NCBI RefSeq assembly: GCF_003602005.1
Contig: NZ_QZWD01000004.1
Span: forward strand, 186,001 to 250,000
DNA length: 64,000 nucleotides
Direction: 5' to 3'
Source: Salinisphaera sp. Q1T1-3
GTDB taxonomy: Bacteria > Pseudomonadota > Gammaproteobacteria > Nevskiales > Salinisphaeraceae
The notes beneath the pieces are model-generated. The model saw nothing but the letters and a program-made list of their open reading frames with translations. It ran no database searches and had not been told where the DNA came from. Shown here piece after piece: positions 46,568 through 55,478 of this stretch. Made by a program: the position numbers and the translations under genes. Each line of letters opens with the position of its first letter. The first letter of the stretch is position 1.

Positions 46568-47578
46568 ATGACAGCACGCACACTCGCCGACATCGCCCGG
46601 CTGGCCGGTGTTTCGCGCACGACCGCCAGCTATGTCGTCAACGGCCAGGCCGAGGCCCGTCGGATCAGTTCGGCGACCGTGGCGCGGGTCAACGCGGTCA
46701 TCGCCGAGCACGATTTTCGGGTCGATGCCCGGGCCGCCGCCCTGCGACGGGGCGAAACCCGCACGCTCGGCCTGATCCTGCCCGATCTCGAAAACCTGAG
46801 CTATGCGCGTCTGGCCAAGCACATCGAGCGCGGCGCCCGACGGGCCGGCTATCAGCTGTTCGTCGTCGACTCCGATGACGACCCGGACACCGAGCGCACG
46901 CTCGTGGCGGCCCTGCGGGCCCGACGCTGCGATGCGCTGATCGTGGCGTCCTGCCTGAGTCCGGACGATCCCTTCTATGCCGAGATCGTCGCCGACGGCC
47001 TGCCGGTGATCGGCTTCGATCGACCGCTGGATCCCACGCGGCTCTGCAGCGTGGCCTCGGCCAACGAGAGTGCTGCCTACGAACTCGCGAGCGCCGTACG
47101 ATCCCGGATCAACGGCACGGCCCTGTGGCTGGATGCCGTCCCCTGGCTGTCGATCACTCAGCGGCGCCGCGCCGGGTACGAACGGGCGCTTGCCGCGCGC
47201 GGCGCGTCCTCATCGGCGGCGTGCACCGGCGTCCGCTACGATCGCGCGACGGGGGCCAGACTCATGCAGGCCTATCTGGCCGAACACGCGCCGCCCGCGG
47301 CCGTGATCACGGCCGCCTATCCCCTGCTCGACGGCGCCCTGGATGTCTTGCTGGATCACGGTACATCGCGGCCCAAGCAGGCACTGCCGCAACTGGCCAC
47401 GTTCGGCGATCATCGCCTGCTGGATTTCCTGCCCACTACCGTGCATACGATGGCCCAGCAGCACGATATTCTGGCGAACCAGGTCTTGAAACGACTCTGG
47501 GCCGCGCTTGCCGATGAGTACCTGCCGGGTCACGATCGCATCCCGCGTGTGCTTCGTCGGCGGGACAACCGCCCGTGA
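46568..47578 (+). CDS. Fructose operon repressor, LacI family (Cra/FruR-like)
   Basis: The 336-residue protein starts with TLADIARLAGVSRTTASYVVNG, the Cra/FruR-specific form of the LacI helix-turn-helix, then the hinge RRGETRTLGLILPDLEN and an effector domain with NLSYARLAKHIE. The divergent position to fruBKA and the palindrome between them support a fructose repressor responding to fructose-1-phosphate. I withhold a gene symbol because Cra and FruR roles differ among gammaproteobacteria. Confidence 0.87.
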   Translation: MTARTLADIARLAGVSRTTASYVVNGQAEARRISSATVARVNAVIAEHDFRVDARAAALRRGETRTLGLILPDLENLSYARLAKHIERGARRAGYQLFVVDSDDDPDTERTLVAALRARRCDALIVASCLSPDDPFYAEIVADGLPVIGFDRPLDPTRLCSVASANESAAYELASAVRSRINGTALWLDAVPWLSITQRRRAGYERALAARGASSSAACTGVRYDRATGARLMQAYLAEHAPPAAVITAAYPLLDGALDVLLDHGTSRPKQALPQLATFGDHRLLDFLPTTVHTMAQQHDILANQVLKRLWAALADEYLPGHDRIPRVLRRRDNRP

Positions 47579-47617
47579 ACCGCATACGACATTAGTGGTA
47601 GGCACACCATTTATTCG

Positions 47618-47632
47618 TGGGAATCGGTCCCA
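47618..47632. promoter_or_regulatory. Palindrome before the sugar porter gene, possible second Cra-type site
   Basis: TGGGAATCGGTCCCA is a 5-bp inverted repeat with central ATCGG. It shares GAATCG with the site at 46462-46479 and lies 93 bases upstream of the porter start. Weak evidence. Confidence 0.3.
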
Positions 47633-47724
47633 GCGCACGCTATTTTATGCGCCACCGTACGCCGCCGCATGTCGGCGCCCTGCATCAAACGGGCGCCCCG
47701 CCCCATCAAACAAAGGAGATCAAC

Positions 47725-49158
47725 ATGGCTGGCTCCGCCAATCCCGGCTCCGCCTCGACAGGCCGAGCCCCCTCGGCCGTCGCGCACGCCGATATCGTGC
47801 CCATGGTCTGGCTGTCCTGCGGCCTGGCCGCGCTCGCCGGCCTGCTGTTCGGCATGGACATCGGCGTCATTTCCGGCGCCCTGCCTTTCATCAATAAAGA
47901 GTTCGATCTGTCACCGTCCATGGAGGGCTGGATCGTCTCCTCGATGATGGTCGGCGCCGCCGTCGGCGCCCTGTCGGCCGGTTCCATCTCGAAGAACATG
48001 GGCCGCAAGCGCGCGCTGCTGGCCTCCTCGCTGCTGTTTATCGTCGGGGCACTCGTGTGCGTGGCCGCCACCGGCCCGACGCTGCTGTGGATCGGGCGCA
48101 TCCTGCTTGGTCTGGCGGTTGGCGTGGCCTCGTTCACCGCGCCGCTGTATCTGTCCGAAGTGACGCCGGAGCGCATTCGCGGCACGACGATCTCCTTCTA
48201 CCAGCTCATGGTGACGGTCGGTATTCTCGCCGCCTTCGTCTCCAACGCTGCCTTCTCCTATATCGAGAGCTGGCGCTGGATGTTCGGCGTACTCACGATT
48301 CCGGCCATTCTCTTGTTCTTCGGGGCCCTGTCCGTGCCCAACAGCCCGCGCTGGCTGGCGGCCAAGGATCGCTTCGACGAAGCACGCAACGTGTTGTCCA
48401 AGCTGCGCGGCACGAGCGAAGAAGTCGAATACGAGATGAGCGAGATCCAGGAGGCGATCTCTCAGGAATCGGAATCCAAGGGCTGGGCCATGTTCTGGCG
48501 CAACTCGAATTTCCGACGCTCGGTGTTTCTGGGGATCGCCCTGCAGATCGTGCAACAGTTCACCGGCATGAACGTGATCATGTATTACGCGCCGCAGATC
48601 TTCCAGGCCTCCGGTTTCGAAGGCACGTCGGCGAGCCTGTGGGCGACCGTGGTCACCGGCCTGACCAACGTCCTGGCGACCTTCATCGCGATCGCGCTGA
48701 TCGATCGCGCCGGCCGTAAGCCGATTCTGTTCGCCGGTTTCGGCATCATGGCGGTCACCATGGCCGTGCTGTCCTTCGTGCTGTACATCGGCGCGACGAA
48801 CACCGCGCTGCAATACACCGGCCTGGCCGCCGTGCTGCTGTTCGTAGCCGGTTTCGCCATGTCGGCCGGCCCGATGATCTGGACGCTGTGCGCGGAGATC
48901 CAGCCGCTGCAGGGCCGTGACTTCGGCATCGGGGCGTCCACCGGCGCCAACTGGATCGGCAACTTCGGCATCGGTTATTTCTTTCCGATCATGTTCGCCG
49001 GCATCGGCGGCGCCTGGACCTTCGGTCTGCTGGCCGTCGTCAATGCGGTCTTCATCCTCTTCACGCTGGCCTTTGTCCCCGAGACCAAGGGCATCTCGCT
49101 GGAGAAGATCGAGAAGAACCTGCTGTCGGGCAAGCGCCTGCGCAATATCGGCACCTGA
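47725..49158 (+). CDS. Sugar porter family MFS transporter (GalP/AraE-like)
   Basis: The 477-residue protein has twelve helices and the full set of sugar porter motifs: LLFGMDIGVISGALPF in helix 1, KNMGRKRALL in loop 2-3, PLYLSEVTPERIRG after helix 4, VPNSPRWLA after helix 6, QQFTGMNVIMYYAP in helix 7 and VPETKGISLEKIE at the end. GalP, AraE and XylE carry the same pattern. Neighbourhood suggests a hexose, perhaps fructose. AAAGGAGAT precedes the ATG at 47725. Confidence 0.9.
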   Translation: MAGSANPGSASTGRAPSAVAHADIVPMVWLSCGLAALAGLLFGMDIGVISGALPFINKEFDLSPSMEGWIVSSMMVGAAVGALSAGSISKNMGRKRALLASSLLFIVGALVCVAATGPTLLWIGRILLGLAVGVASFTAPLYLSEVTPERIRGTTISFYQLMVTVGILAAFVSNAAFSYIESWRWMFGVLTIPAILLFFGALSVPNSPRWLAAKDRFDEARNVLSKLRGTSEEVEYEMSEIQEAISQESESKGWAMFWRNSNFRRSVFLGIALQIVQQFTGMNVIMYYAPQIFQASGFEGTSASLWATVVTGLTNVLATFIAIALIDRAGRKPILFAGFGIMAVTMAVLSFVLYIGATNTALQYTGLAAVLLFVAGFAMSAGPMIWTLCAEIQPLQGRDFGIGASTGANWIGNFGIGYFFPIMFAGIGGAWTFGLLAVVNAVFILFTLAFVPETKGISLEKIEKNLLSGKRLRNIGT

Positions 49159-49166
49159 CCGGGCCG

Positions 49167-49196
49167 CCGGGCCGGCACCGATCGGCGCCGGCCCGG
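49167..49196. terminator. Strong GC hairpin after the sugar porter gene
   Basis: CCGGGCCGGC and GCCGGCCCGG form a perfect 10-bp stem around a 10-base loop that itself contains CCGATCGG. There is no T run, so it may act as a Rho-assisted terminator or mRNA-stabilising structure. Confidence 0.5.
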
Positions 49197-49270
49197 CTGT
49201 TATCATTGCAGGATGCATTTCATCGACCGGTTCGGCCCTGCCGAGCCGGTCGATCTCGTTGGAGAATCCT

Positions 49271-50143
49271 GTGTCACAGCATCCTGCGATCGCCGCCAGC
49301 AACGCGGCCGTGGTCACCGGGGCCGCCAGCGGCATCGGGCATGCCGCGGCGGTTCATTTCGCCGCCCACGGCATGCACGTTGTGCTCGTCGATCGTCCGG
49401 GCCATCCGCTCGACGATGCGGCAAGCGACGTGCTGGATGCCGCCCGCAAGGCCGGCCATGCGCACAGCGTCGTCGAGGCGCGGGCCGCCGACGTGGCTGA
49501 TTTCGCGGCCGTGCAAGCCCTGGCCGATGCGGTGTTCGCTGCATACGACCATGTCGGCGTGGTGATGAACAACGCCGGCGTGAACGGCGGTGGCGGGGTC
49601 TTCGAGAAACACGATCGCTGGCAGACACTGATGCAGGTCAATCTATGGGGCGTCCTGCACGGCTGCCAGGCCTTCGGCCCGCGGCTGGTCGCGCAGAACG
49701 GCCCGGCCGCGATCATCAACACTGGCTCCAAGCAGGGCCTCACCAACCCGCCGGGCGACGCCGCTTACAACGTCACCAAGGCAGGCGTGAAAGCCTATAC
49801 CGAGGCCATGGCCCACGAACTGCGCGAAATGACGGGCGATGATCGGGTCACGACCCATCTGCTGGTTCCGGGCTTTACTTATACCGGCATGTCGAAATCA
49901 CGCCACCCCACCCAACCGGCGGAAGCCTGGACACCGGCTCAGGTCATCGACTACATGGACACCGCACTCGCGGCCGGTGATTTCTACATCATCTGCCCGG
50001 ACAACGCGGTCGATGCCGCCACCGACCGTCGGCGCATCGCCTGGGCCGCTGGCGACATCACCGAAAACCGGCCGGCGCTGTCGCGCTGGCACTCCGATTA
50101 TCGCCAGACGTTCGCCGATTACGTCGACGGGAGCACCTCATGA
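49271..50143 (+). CDS. Short-chain dehydrogenase/reductase
   Basis: The 290-residue protein has the SDR nucleotide motif TGAASGIGHAAA (residues about 16-27), NNAGVNGGG, the catalytic Ser in INTGSKQG and the YNVTK pair, with the Tyr-Lys spacing of classical SDRs. The substrate is unknown. Translation starts at a GTG with GGAG 6 bases upstream; a longer frame runs into the porter gene. The end overlaps the hydrolase by 4 bases, so the two are probably co-translated. Confidence 0.87.
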   Translation: MSQHPAIAASNAAVVTGAASGIGHAAAVHFAAHGMHVVLVDRPGHPLDDAASDVLDAARKAGHAHSVVEARAADVADFAAVQALADAVFAAYDHVGVVMNNAGVNGGGGVFEKHDRWQTLMQVNLWGVLHGCQAFGPRLVAQNGPAAIINTGSKQGLTNPPGDAAYNVTKAGVKAYTEAMAHELREMTGDDRVTTHLLVPGFTYTGMSKSRHPTQPAEAWTPAQVIDYMDTALAAGDFYIICPDNAVDAATDRRRIAWAAGDITENRPALSRWHSDYRQTFADYVDGSTS

Positions 50144-50973
50144 GCAACGACTGGGACCGCGCCTACGATAACCGCGGCGCCGTCGCCGATGCCGACGACT
50201 GGATCGCGGCCTGGCAGGCCGACGGTGAAGCGTTTCGTCGGGCCCACGAATCGCGCATACATCGGCGGGCCTACGGACTCCAGGCTCGTGAGTTCGTCGA
50301 TTACGTCGAGCCGGCCGATACCCAGCCCCAGGGCACGCTCGTATTCGTGCACGGCGGCTATTGGCGATCGATGGCGGTCGAAGCCAATCATCAACTGGCC
50401 GCAGGCCCGCTGGCCCGCGGCTGGCGCGTGGCGTTCATCGAGTATCCGTTGTGTCCGGACGTCTCGCTCGAATCCCTCTGTGACTCGGTGCTCGCGGCGA
50501 TCGGCGATATCGCCGATCGCGTCGACGGCGACCTGACGCTGGCCGGCCACTCCGCCGGCGGCCATCTCGTCACGCATGCCGTGACCGAACACGCCGGCCT
50601 GCCCGATCCCGTGCGTGCACGCATACAACGCGTGATCTCGATCAGCGGCCTGCACGACCTGCGCGCCCTGGCCCGTACCACCGATATCGGCGGCACGCTG
50701 GCGCTCGACGAAGGCCGGGCGGCCGCTCTCTCGCCGGCGCTGGCACGCCCCGCTTTCGCCGGCGATCTGCTGTGTGTCGTCGGCGCCGACGAACTACCGG
50801 AACTCAGGCGGCAGAGCCACCTGCTGGCCAATATCTGGACCGGCCTCGGCCAGACCACGGCAGCCCACGAGATCGCCGGCGAACATCATTTCTCGATCAT
50901 CGAAGCCTTGCGCGCGCCGAACACGGCCCTGACCCGCTGGACCGCGCCGAAACACCTGTCGATGACGGCTTGA
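50140..50973 (+). CDS. Alpha/beta hydrolase (kynurenine-formamidase-like)
   Basis: The 277-residue protein has the oxyanion motif FVHGGYWRSM, the nucleophile elbow LAGHSAGGHLV (Ser about 138), an acid in CVVGADELPE and a histidine in GEHHFSII. The HGGYW form is typical of arylformamidases and related carboxylesterases. Coupling to the SDR suggests a joint two-step conversion, of unknown substrate. Confidence 0.8.
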   Translation: MSNDWDRAYDNRGAVADADDWIAAWQADGEAFRRAHESRIHRRAYGLQAREFVDYVEPADTQPQGTLVFVHGGYWRSMAVEANHQLAAGPLARGWRVAFIEYPLCPDVSLESLCDSVLAAIGDIADRVDGDLTLAGHSAGGHLVTHAVTEHAGLPDPVRARIQRVISISGLHDLRALARTTDIGGTLALDEGRAAALSPALARPAFAGDLLCVVGADELPELRRQSHLLANIWTGLGQTTAAHEIAGEHHFSIIEALRAPNTALTRWTAPKHLSMTA

Positions 50974-51133
50974 AGACAGGCACGGTCCGGTCCGTCCCCG
51001 CCCGCGTGATCACCTCAACGATGCGGCGCGGACCGGCCGCCGGCGGGCAGCTTGCCGCATCCGCCCCCGCTCGGCGATCGCACCGTGAACCGGCAAGACC
51101 GCGGGCCGGGACTGATACCGACGCCGGATATCG

Positions 51134-51730
51134 TCAGTCGGTACCGCGCAACAGGCGCAGGAAACGCACGATATAGAGCCCGATCGCCACAGCGAGCAGA
51201 CCCAATCCGATACGCAGCGCCGTCATACCCAGCAAGGCATCGGCGACCCAGCGTCCGAGCAGGACGAGAGCGCTGGCCCACAGCAACGAGCCGAGCGTGG
51301 TGAAGACCAGAAAACGCCCGAGCCGCATGCGATGGAAGCCCGCCGGCACGGAAATCATCGAGCGCATCCCCGGGATCAGCCGGCCGATCATCACCAGCCA
51401 GACCCCGTAACGTCGAAACCAGCGACCGGAACGGTCGATATCCTGGGGCGTGATCAGCAGCCAACGCCCCCGGCCGCGCAGAAACGCCTTGAAGCGCGCC
51501 TCGCCCATGAGTCGGCCGAGGTAATACAACGGCAGCGTTCCGCAGACGAGCCCGAGCGTGGCCGCGGTGATCGCCAGCGCCACGCGCAGATGATGGTGAT
51601 CAAACAGGGCCGCGGCGAAGGGGATCGTCATCTCGGCCGGCAAGGGCGGCAGCAGATTGACCGCGGCCATGGTCAACAACAGATATCCATAGCCGGCGAG
51701 ATCAGACAGATAGAGCACGGATTCGAGCAT
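51134..51730 (-). CDS. DedA family membrane protein
   Basis: The 198-residue protein has about four or five membrane helices and DedA features: PLPAEMTIPFAAALF early and RRYGVWLVMIGRLIPGMRSMISVPAG near residues 120-145 (read as GRLIPGMRSMISVPAG). The family is implicated in membrane lipid (undecaprenyl phosphate or phospholipid) translocation and envelope homeostasis. The ATG at 51730 starts directly before the first helix; a 44-residue longer frame looks spurious. Confidence 0.8.
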   Translation of the reverse strand: MLESVLYLSDLAGYGYLLLTMAAVNLLPPLPAEMTIPFAAALFDHHHLRVALAITAATLGLVCGTLPLYYLGRLMGEARFKAFLRGRGRWLLITPQDIDRSGRWFRRYGVWLVMIGRLIPGMRSMISVPAGFHRMRLGRFLVFTTLGSLLWASALVLLGRWVADALLGMTALRIGLGLLAVAIGLYIVRFLRLLRGTD

Positions 51731-51913
51731 ATCCACGCCGGCTGTAAACAATCCGTCATTGTCTCGCGTTATACACAGCGACGCGAGCCTCGCCCGACCG
51801 CTCGGTCGTCGACGCACGGGCGCGCGACAGGGCGCTGACGCGTTACCCGCGGCTTGCGTCACGACGGCGTCGGCCGGCCTCGCTCATCAGCCTGTGCCGT
51901 GCCTGCAAACGCG

Positions 51914-52423
51914 TCACCGCAACGCCGCGTATCTCGCCAGGGTCTCACACTGCTCGGCCACGCGCATCGCGCCTGACAATTCAACGACGGGACAAGTGCG
52001 CGCAGCCAGCCATGCGCGATGACGCGACAGGCTGCGCCCGGGCGCCGTACCGGCGTCATATCGGGCCGCCCAGGCCAGGAAGGCCCGATTCACCCGGCCG
52101 TAGCGTGCCTGTTCACGTTGCCGGAGCCGCGCCAGCCGGGTCCGACGGTCCACGTAGACAAAAACGATCGCAGCGAAGGCGTTCTCGATCTCATCGCCCC
52201 AACCCATGACCGAGCCGGCGACCACGGCGTTCGGGTCAGCCCGCAGACGGGCTGCCATCAGGAGTTGTCGCTCGGCGGCCGGGCGTTTTGTCGTGAATGG
52301 CGGCACCGTCGCATACCAGTAGATATCGTCGGCCTCGACCCGAACCGTGCCGCGTCTGTCCGCCAGCGCCCGTGCGAGCGTACTCGTACCGGAACCGGCC
52401 GCACCTGTGATCAGAACCGCCAT
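51914..52423 (-). CDS. Small P-loop NTPase/kinase
   Basis: The 169-residue protein begins MAVLITGAAGSGTSTLARAL, where GAAGSGTST is a Walker A loop, and has an acidic EADDIYW stretch and a VVAGSVMGWGD strand as in small nucleoside or shikimate-type kinases. It resembles adenylate-kinase-like AAA_18 proteins; the substrate is not identifiable. It lies between the DedA and OpgC genes. Confidence 0.65.
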   Translation of the reverse strand: MAVLITGAAGSGTSTLARALADRRGTVRVEADDIYWYATVPPFTTKRPAAERQLLMAARLRADPNAVVAGSVMGWGDEIENAFAAIVFVYVDRRTRLARLRQREQARYGRVNRAFLAWAARYDAGTAPGRSLSRHRAWLAARTCPVVELSGAMRVAEQCETLARYAALR

Positions 52424-52820
52424 GGCGGCCAATCTATCGCGCGCTGCGCCCGGCATCCACCGCCGGGCAACGCGTCATGGACAACGCGGACAGCAACACG
52501 CCCGGCCCGTGCGATCCGGCGCCCCCGACGAGAACACGGCTCGGGCGGCCCGGGCCGATAGGACCGGCACACCGGGCAGGCCACACCGGCGCGCCCGCCC
52601 GCTGTCAAACCGTTCGACAGACAATCGTCGCGTCGCCGAGCACGCAAGTCCACGACATGGGCCCCGATGACCGGCCTGACTGGATCGAACCTGTCGGAAA
52701 AATTGACAGCTGTCTTGCACGCGCCCGCTACACCAGGCGATCAGCCCTTGCGTTTCAAATATTTGCGAGCCTGGAGCGAATCTTGCCAAGCCAGCTTTTC
52801 GACATCCGCAGGGGGAAACG
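52424..52820. other. 397-base region before the OpgC-like gene
   Basis: No gene is supported. TTGACA at 52703-52708 begins a perfect 10-bp palindrome GACAGCTGTC (52705-52714), a plausible -35 element overlapped by an operator; the matching -10 would be poor (CGCTAC at 17 bases). GGGGGAAACG at 52811-52820 is the ribosome site of the next gene. Confidence 0.35.
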
Positions 52821-53975
52821 ATGTTGAAGCACGCGCTGGGCCGGCCGGTACGATGGATGACATGGGCACGGGCCCGCTCTGCCGGGCGCGATATATCGGC
52901 GGCCGCATCGCCGACGACAGCAGCCGCGCGCAGCGGGCGCGATGCACGAGTAGACAGTCTGCGCGGACTGCTGCTGGTGATCATGACGCTCGATCATCTC
53001 GGCGGGCCGCTCTACGCCATCACCTACTCGCCGCTTGGCTATGTGACGGCGGCCGAGGGCTTCGTCTTTCTGTCCGGTTATATGTTCGCACTGGCCTATG
53101 CGCTACGTGCCCCCTCGATGCCGGTCCTGCTGACGAAGTCCCTGCGGCGCGCCGGCCTGATCTATCGCTACCACGTTGCCCTGCTGGCGCTGCTCGTCGG
53201 CCTGACATGGCTGATGCCCCGGCTCGCTGCCTACTGGCACCTCGGCGGCGCCAGCGATCATCCGGTGACATGGCCCCTGTTATCGATCGCACTGATCAAC
53301 CAGCCGTCCTATTTCGACATCCTGCCGATGTACGTGATCTTCGTCCTGACCACACCGCTGGCCGCCCTCGGATTCGCGCGCGGCCGGGGCCACATCGTGC
53401 TGCTGGTCAGCGTCGGCATTTGGGCGCTGGGCAGCCTCGTGAATCCCACGGCATCGCTCACGGCCCAACTCGACGGCGATTTCCGCCCCGGTCATTTCAA
53501 CCTGCTCTGCTGGCAGCTGCTCTGGGTGGCCGGACTCGCGCTAGGCTACTACCGAGAGCCCGTCAAACGCTTGATCGCGCGCCTGTCACCGGCACTATGG
53601 CTGGCGCTGATCCTGTTCCTCGGGGCGATCTTTCTGGCCCGGCACGGGATCGTCACACTCGGCGTGTCCGCCGCCGCCCCAGCCGTCGACAGCACCCACA
53701 TGGGCTGGCTTCGCATGCTCGACACACTCGGTCTGCTGCTGCTCACCGGCGGGATGCTCAGCTACGTTCGCCGAGACGCCCGGATCGGCTGGCTCGCCTA
53801 TCTGGGCCGTGCTTCCATTCAGGTCTTTGCCTTCCAGATCGTGCTCGTCTATCTGGATATGGGCATCGGGTTTAGGATCACGGCCCTGGGCGGCCCGGGG
53901 CTGTATATCGTCTATTCCCTGCTGTGCGTGATGTCGTTGACCGTTCCGGCCTTTCTCCACCACCGGCGACTTTGA
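52821..53975 (+). CDS. OpgC-family membrane acyltransferase-like protein
   Basis: The 384-residue protein has an N-terminal basic extension of about 45 residues, then about ten membrane helices. VDSLRGLLLVIMTLDHLGG at the first helix and AAEGFVFLSGYMFALAYA in the second fit the OpgC group of the acyltransferase-3 superfamily, which succinylates osmoregulated periplasmic glucans. Absence of opgG/opgH nearby leaves the substrate open. Confidence 0.8.
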   Translation: MLKHALGRPVRWMTWARARSAGRDISAAASPTTAAARSGRDARVDSLRGLLLVIMTLDHLGGPLYAITYSPLGYVTAAEGFVFLSGYMFALAYALRAPSMPVLLTKSLRRAGLIYRYHVALLALLVGLTWLMPRLAAYWHLGGASDHPVTWPLLSIALINQPSYFDILPMYVIFVLTTPLAALGFARGRGHIVLLVSVGIWALGSLVNPTASLTAQLDGDFRPGHFNLLCWQLLWVAGLALGYYREPVKRLIARLSPALWLALILFLGAIFLARHGIVTLGVSAAAPAVDSTHMGWLRMLDTLGLLLLTGGMLSYVRRDARIGWLAYLGRASIQVFAFQIVLVYLDMGIGFRITALGGPGLYIVYSLLCVMSLTVPAFLHHRRL

Positions 53976-54194
53976 TGCGGCCGGGCCGGCTGTCCGCTCC
54001 GGCCACGGTGCCGCGGCGGCCTGCCGACCGGCTCCAGGCGCGGAATCAGCACGGTCTCAGTACCGGGGCCTGTTCGACAGCCTCGGCCAGCCATCGACAT
54101 TCGGCGGCGTCGCCCACGCAGGCCGCGGCGATACCGGCGGCATGATCGATTCAGAGCGGACCGATCATGCCGCGTCTTCTGCATCGTCGGTGCG
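53976..54194. other. Short intergenic, nothing recognised
   Basis: Convergent gap between the OpgC-like and flotillin genes; no clear terminator or gene seen. Confidence 0.3.
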
Positions 54195-55475
54195 CTATGT
54201 CTTGTCCGTCGTCTCGTCGTCGGCCCAGGCGCCCGCGACCTCGTCCCGATTGAACGCCTTGCGAATCAGATCGGCTTTCTGTTGCTCGATCGGATGCGGG
54301 TCCACGGCCGAGATCGGTGCGTGCTCGCTGCCCGCGCCACTCAACACCGAAACCTGCGAGGCCGGGAACAGGTTGAGCGTCTGGGCGAACGGACGGATGA
54401 AGGCATCGAAGTTGTCGATGAGATAAGCCTCCAGCGCCGAGGCCCCGCCCTTGTTGAGAATCTCGATGGTCTTGGCGAGCTGTTCGATCTCGGCCTCGGC
54501 CACGCCGCGAATCTCGAAGGCCTCCTGTTCGGCCTCCAGCCGGCGCCGATCGCTCTTGCCGTGGGCCGGTGTCACGATTTCGGCTTCGTACTGCGCGGTG
54601 AGATATTCAATGCGCTGTTTCTCGGCGGTGATCTGCGCCCGCACGCCGGCTTCATTGGCCGATCCGTCGCGCTTGGCCCGCTCGATGCCCACCGCACCGC
54701 GCTGGCGCTCATCGGCCACCTTGGCACTGGTGCTGGTCTCCAGCGATTCGCGTTCGTTGTCGCGCTTGCGGCATTCCACTTCGCCGCGCCGGGCCTCGGC
54801 CTGCTCTCGCGATGTCGCGTGGGCCTCGGCCTGCGAGCAACGCGCCTGCGACTTGGCACTGGCCGACTGCGTGCGATTGAGCAGGCCGATATAGAGCTCG
54901 CCGTCGCCCATGCCCGGCAGGCGATGATCCTCGACGTCGGCGATGTTCATCGTGGTGATCTCCAGGCCGATGGCTTCGAGATCCTCCTTGCAGACCCGAA
55001 TCATGTTGCGCACCAGCTGGTCCTTGTCGCGCATGACCTGCTCGGGGGTCATGGTGGCGATGGAGTCACGCAGATGCCCCTCGACGATGGAGCTGGTCAC
55101 CTGGATCAGTTCCTCGCGATCCTGGGCGATCGACAGAATCCGGCGAATGGCGTTCTGCAACACCTTGCCGGAGGACGACACGGCGAACGAGACGGTGGCC
55201 GTGACGTCGAGCGGAACCATGCCCTTGGCGATCGCGGACTGGACTTCCACGGAGGTGGTGCTGGGCCGCAGGTCCAGGTCGTAGCGCTTGTTGATGAGAG
55301 GCCAGACGACCACGCGGCCGCCGTGATAGGTGCGATAACCGTGCGGGCCCTTGCCCGCGACGATCGCGACCTGGTTGGCGCCCACGACCTTGAAATTGCG
55401 CACGAACTGGAAGGCGAGCGTGAGTACGATCAGGGCGACCAGCAGCAGGAACGACAGAATGAGTGTGGATGCCAT
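54195..55475 (-). CDS. SPFH/flotillin-like membrane protein (second of two)
   Basis: The 426-residue protein has one N-terminal membrane helix, an SPFH/Band 7 domain (about residues 30-200; VSFAVSSSGKVLQNAIRRIL) and a long Ala/Glu-rich coiled coil (about 200-330) ending in a conserved LIDNFDAFIRPFAQTLNLFP. This is the flotillin/YqiK form, which assembles into membrane microdomain scaffolds. It is separated by only 3 bases from the upstream flotillin gene, with nfeD-like upstream of that. Confidence 0.85.
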   Translation of the reverse strand: MASTLILSFLLLVALIVLTLAFQFVRNFKVVGANQVAIVAGKGPHGYRTYHGGRVVVWPLINKRYDLDLRPSTTSVEVQSAIAKGMVPLDVTATVSFAVSSSGKVLQNAIRRILSIAQDREELIQVTSSIVEGHLRDSIATMTPEQVMRDKDQLVRNMIRVCKEDLEAIGLEITTMNIADVEDHRLPGMGDGELYIGLLNRTQSASAKSQARCSQAEAHATSREQAEARRGEVECRKRDNERESLETSTSAKVADERQRGAVGIERAKRDGSANEAGVRAQITAEKQRIEYLTAQYEAEIVTPAHGKSDRRRLEAEQEAFEIRGVAEAEIEQLAKTIEILNKGGASALEAYLIDNFDAFIRPFAQTLNLFPASQVSVLSGAGSEHAPISAVDPHPIEQQKADLIRKAFNRDEVAGAWADDETTDKT

Positions 55476-55478
55476 GGC

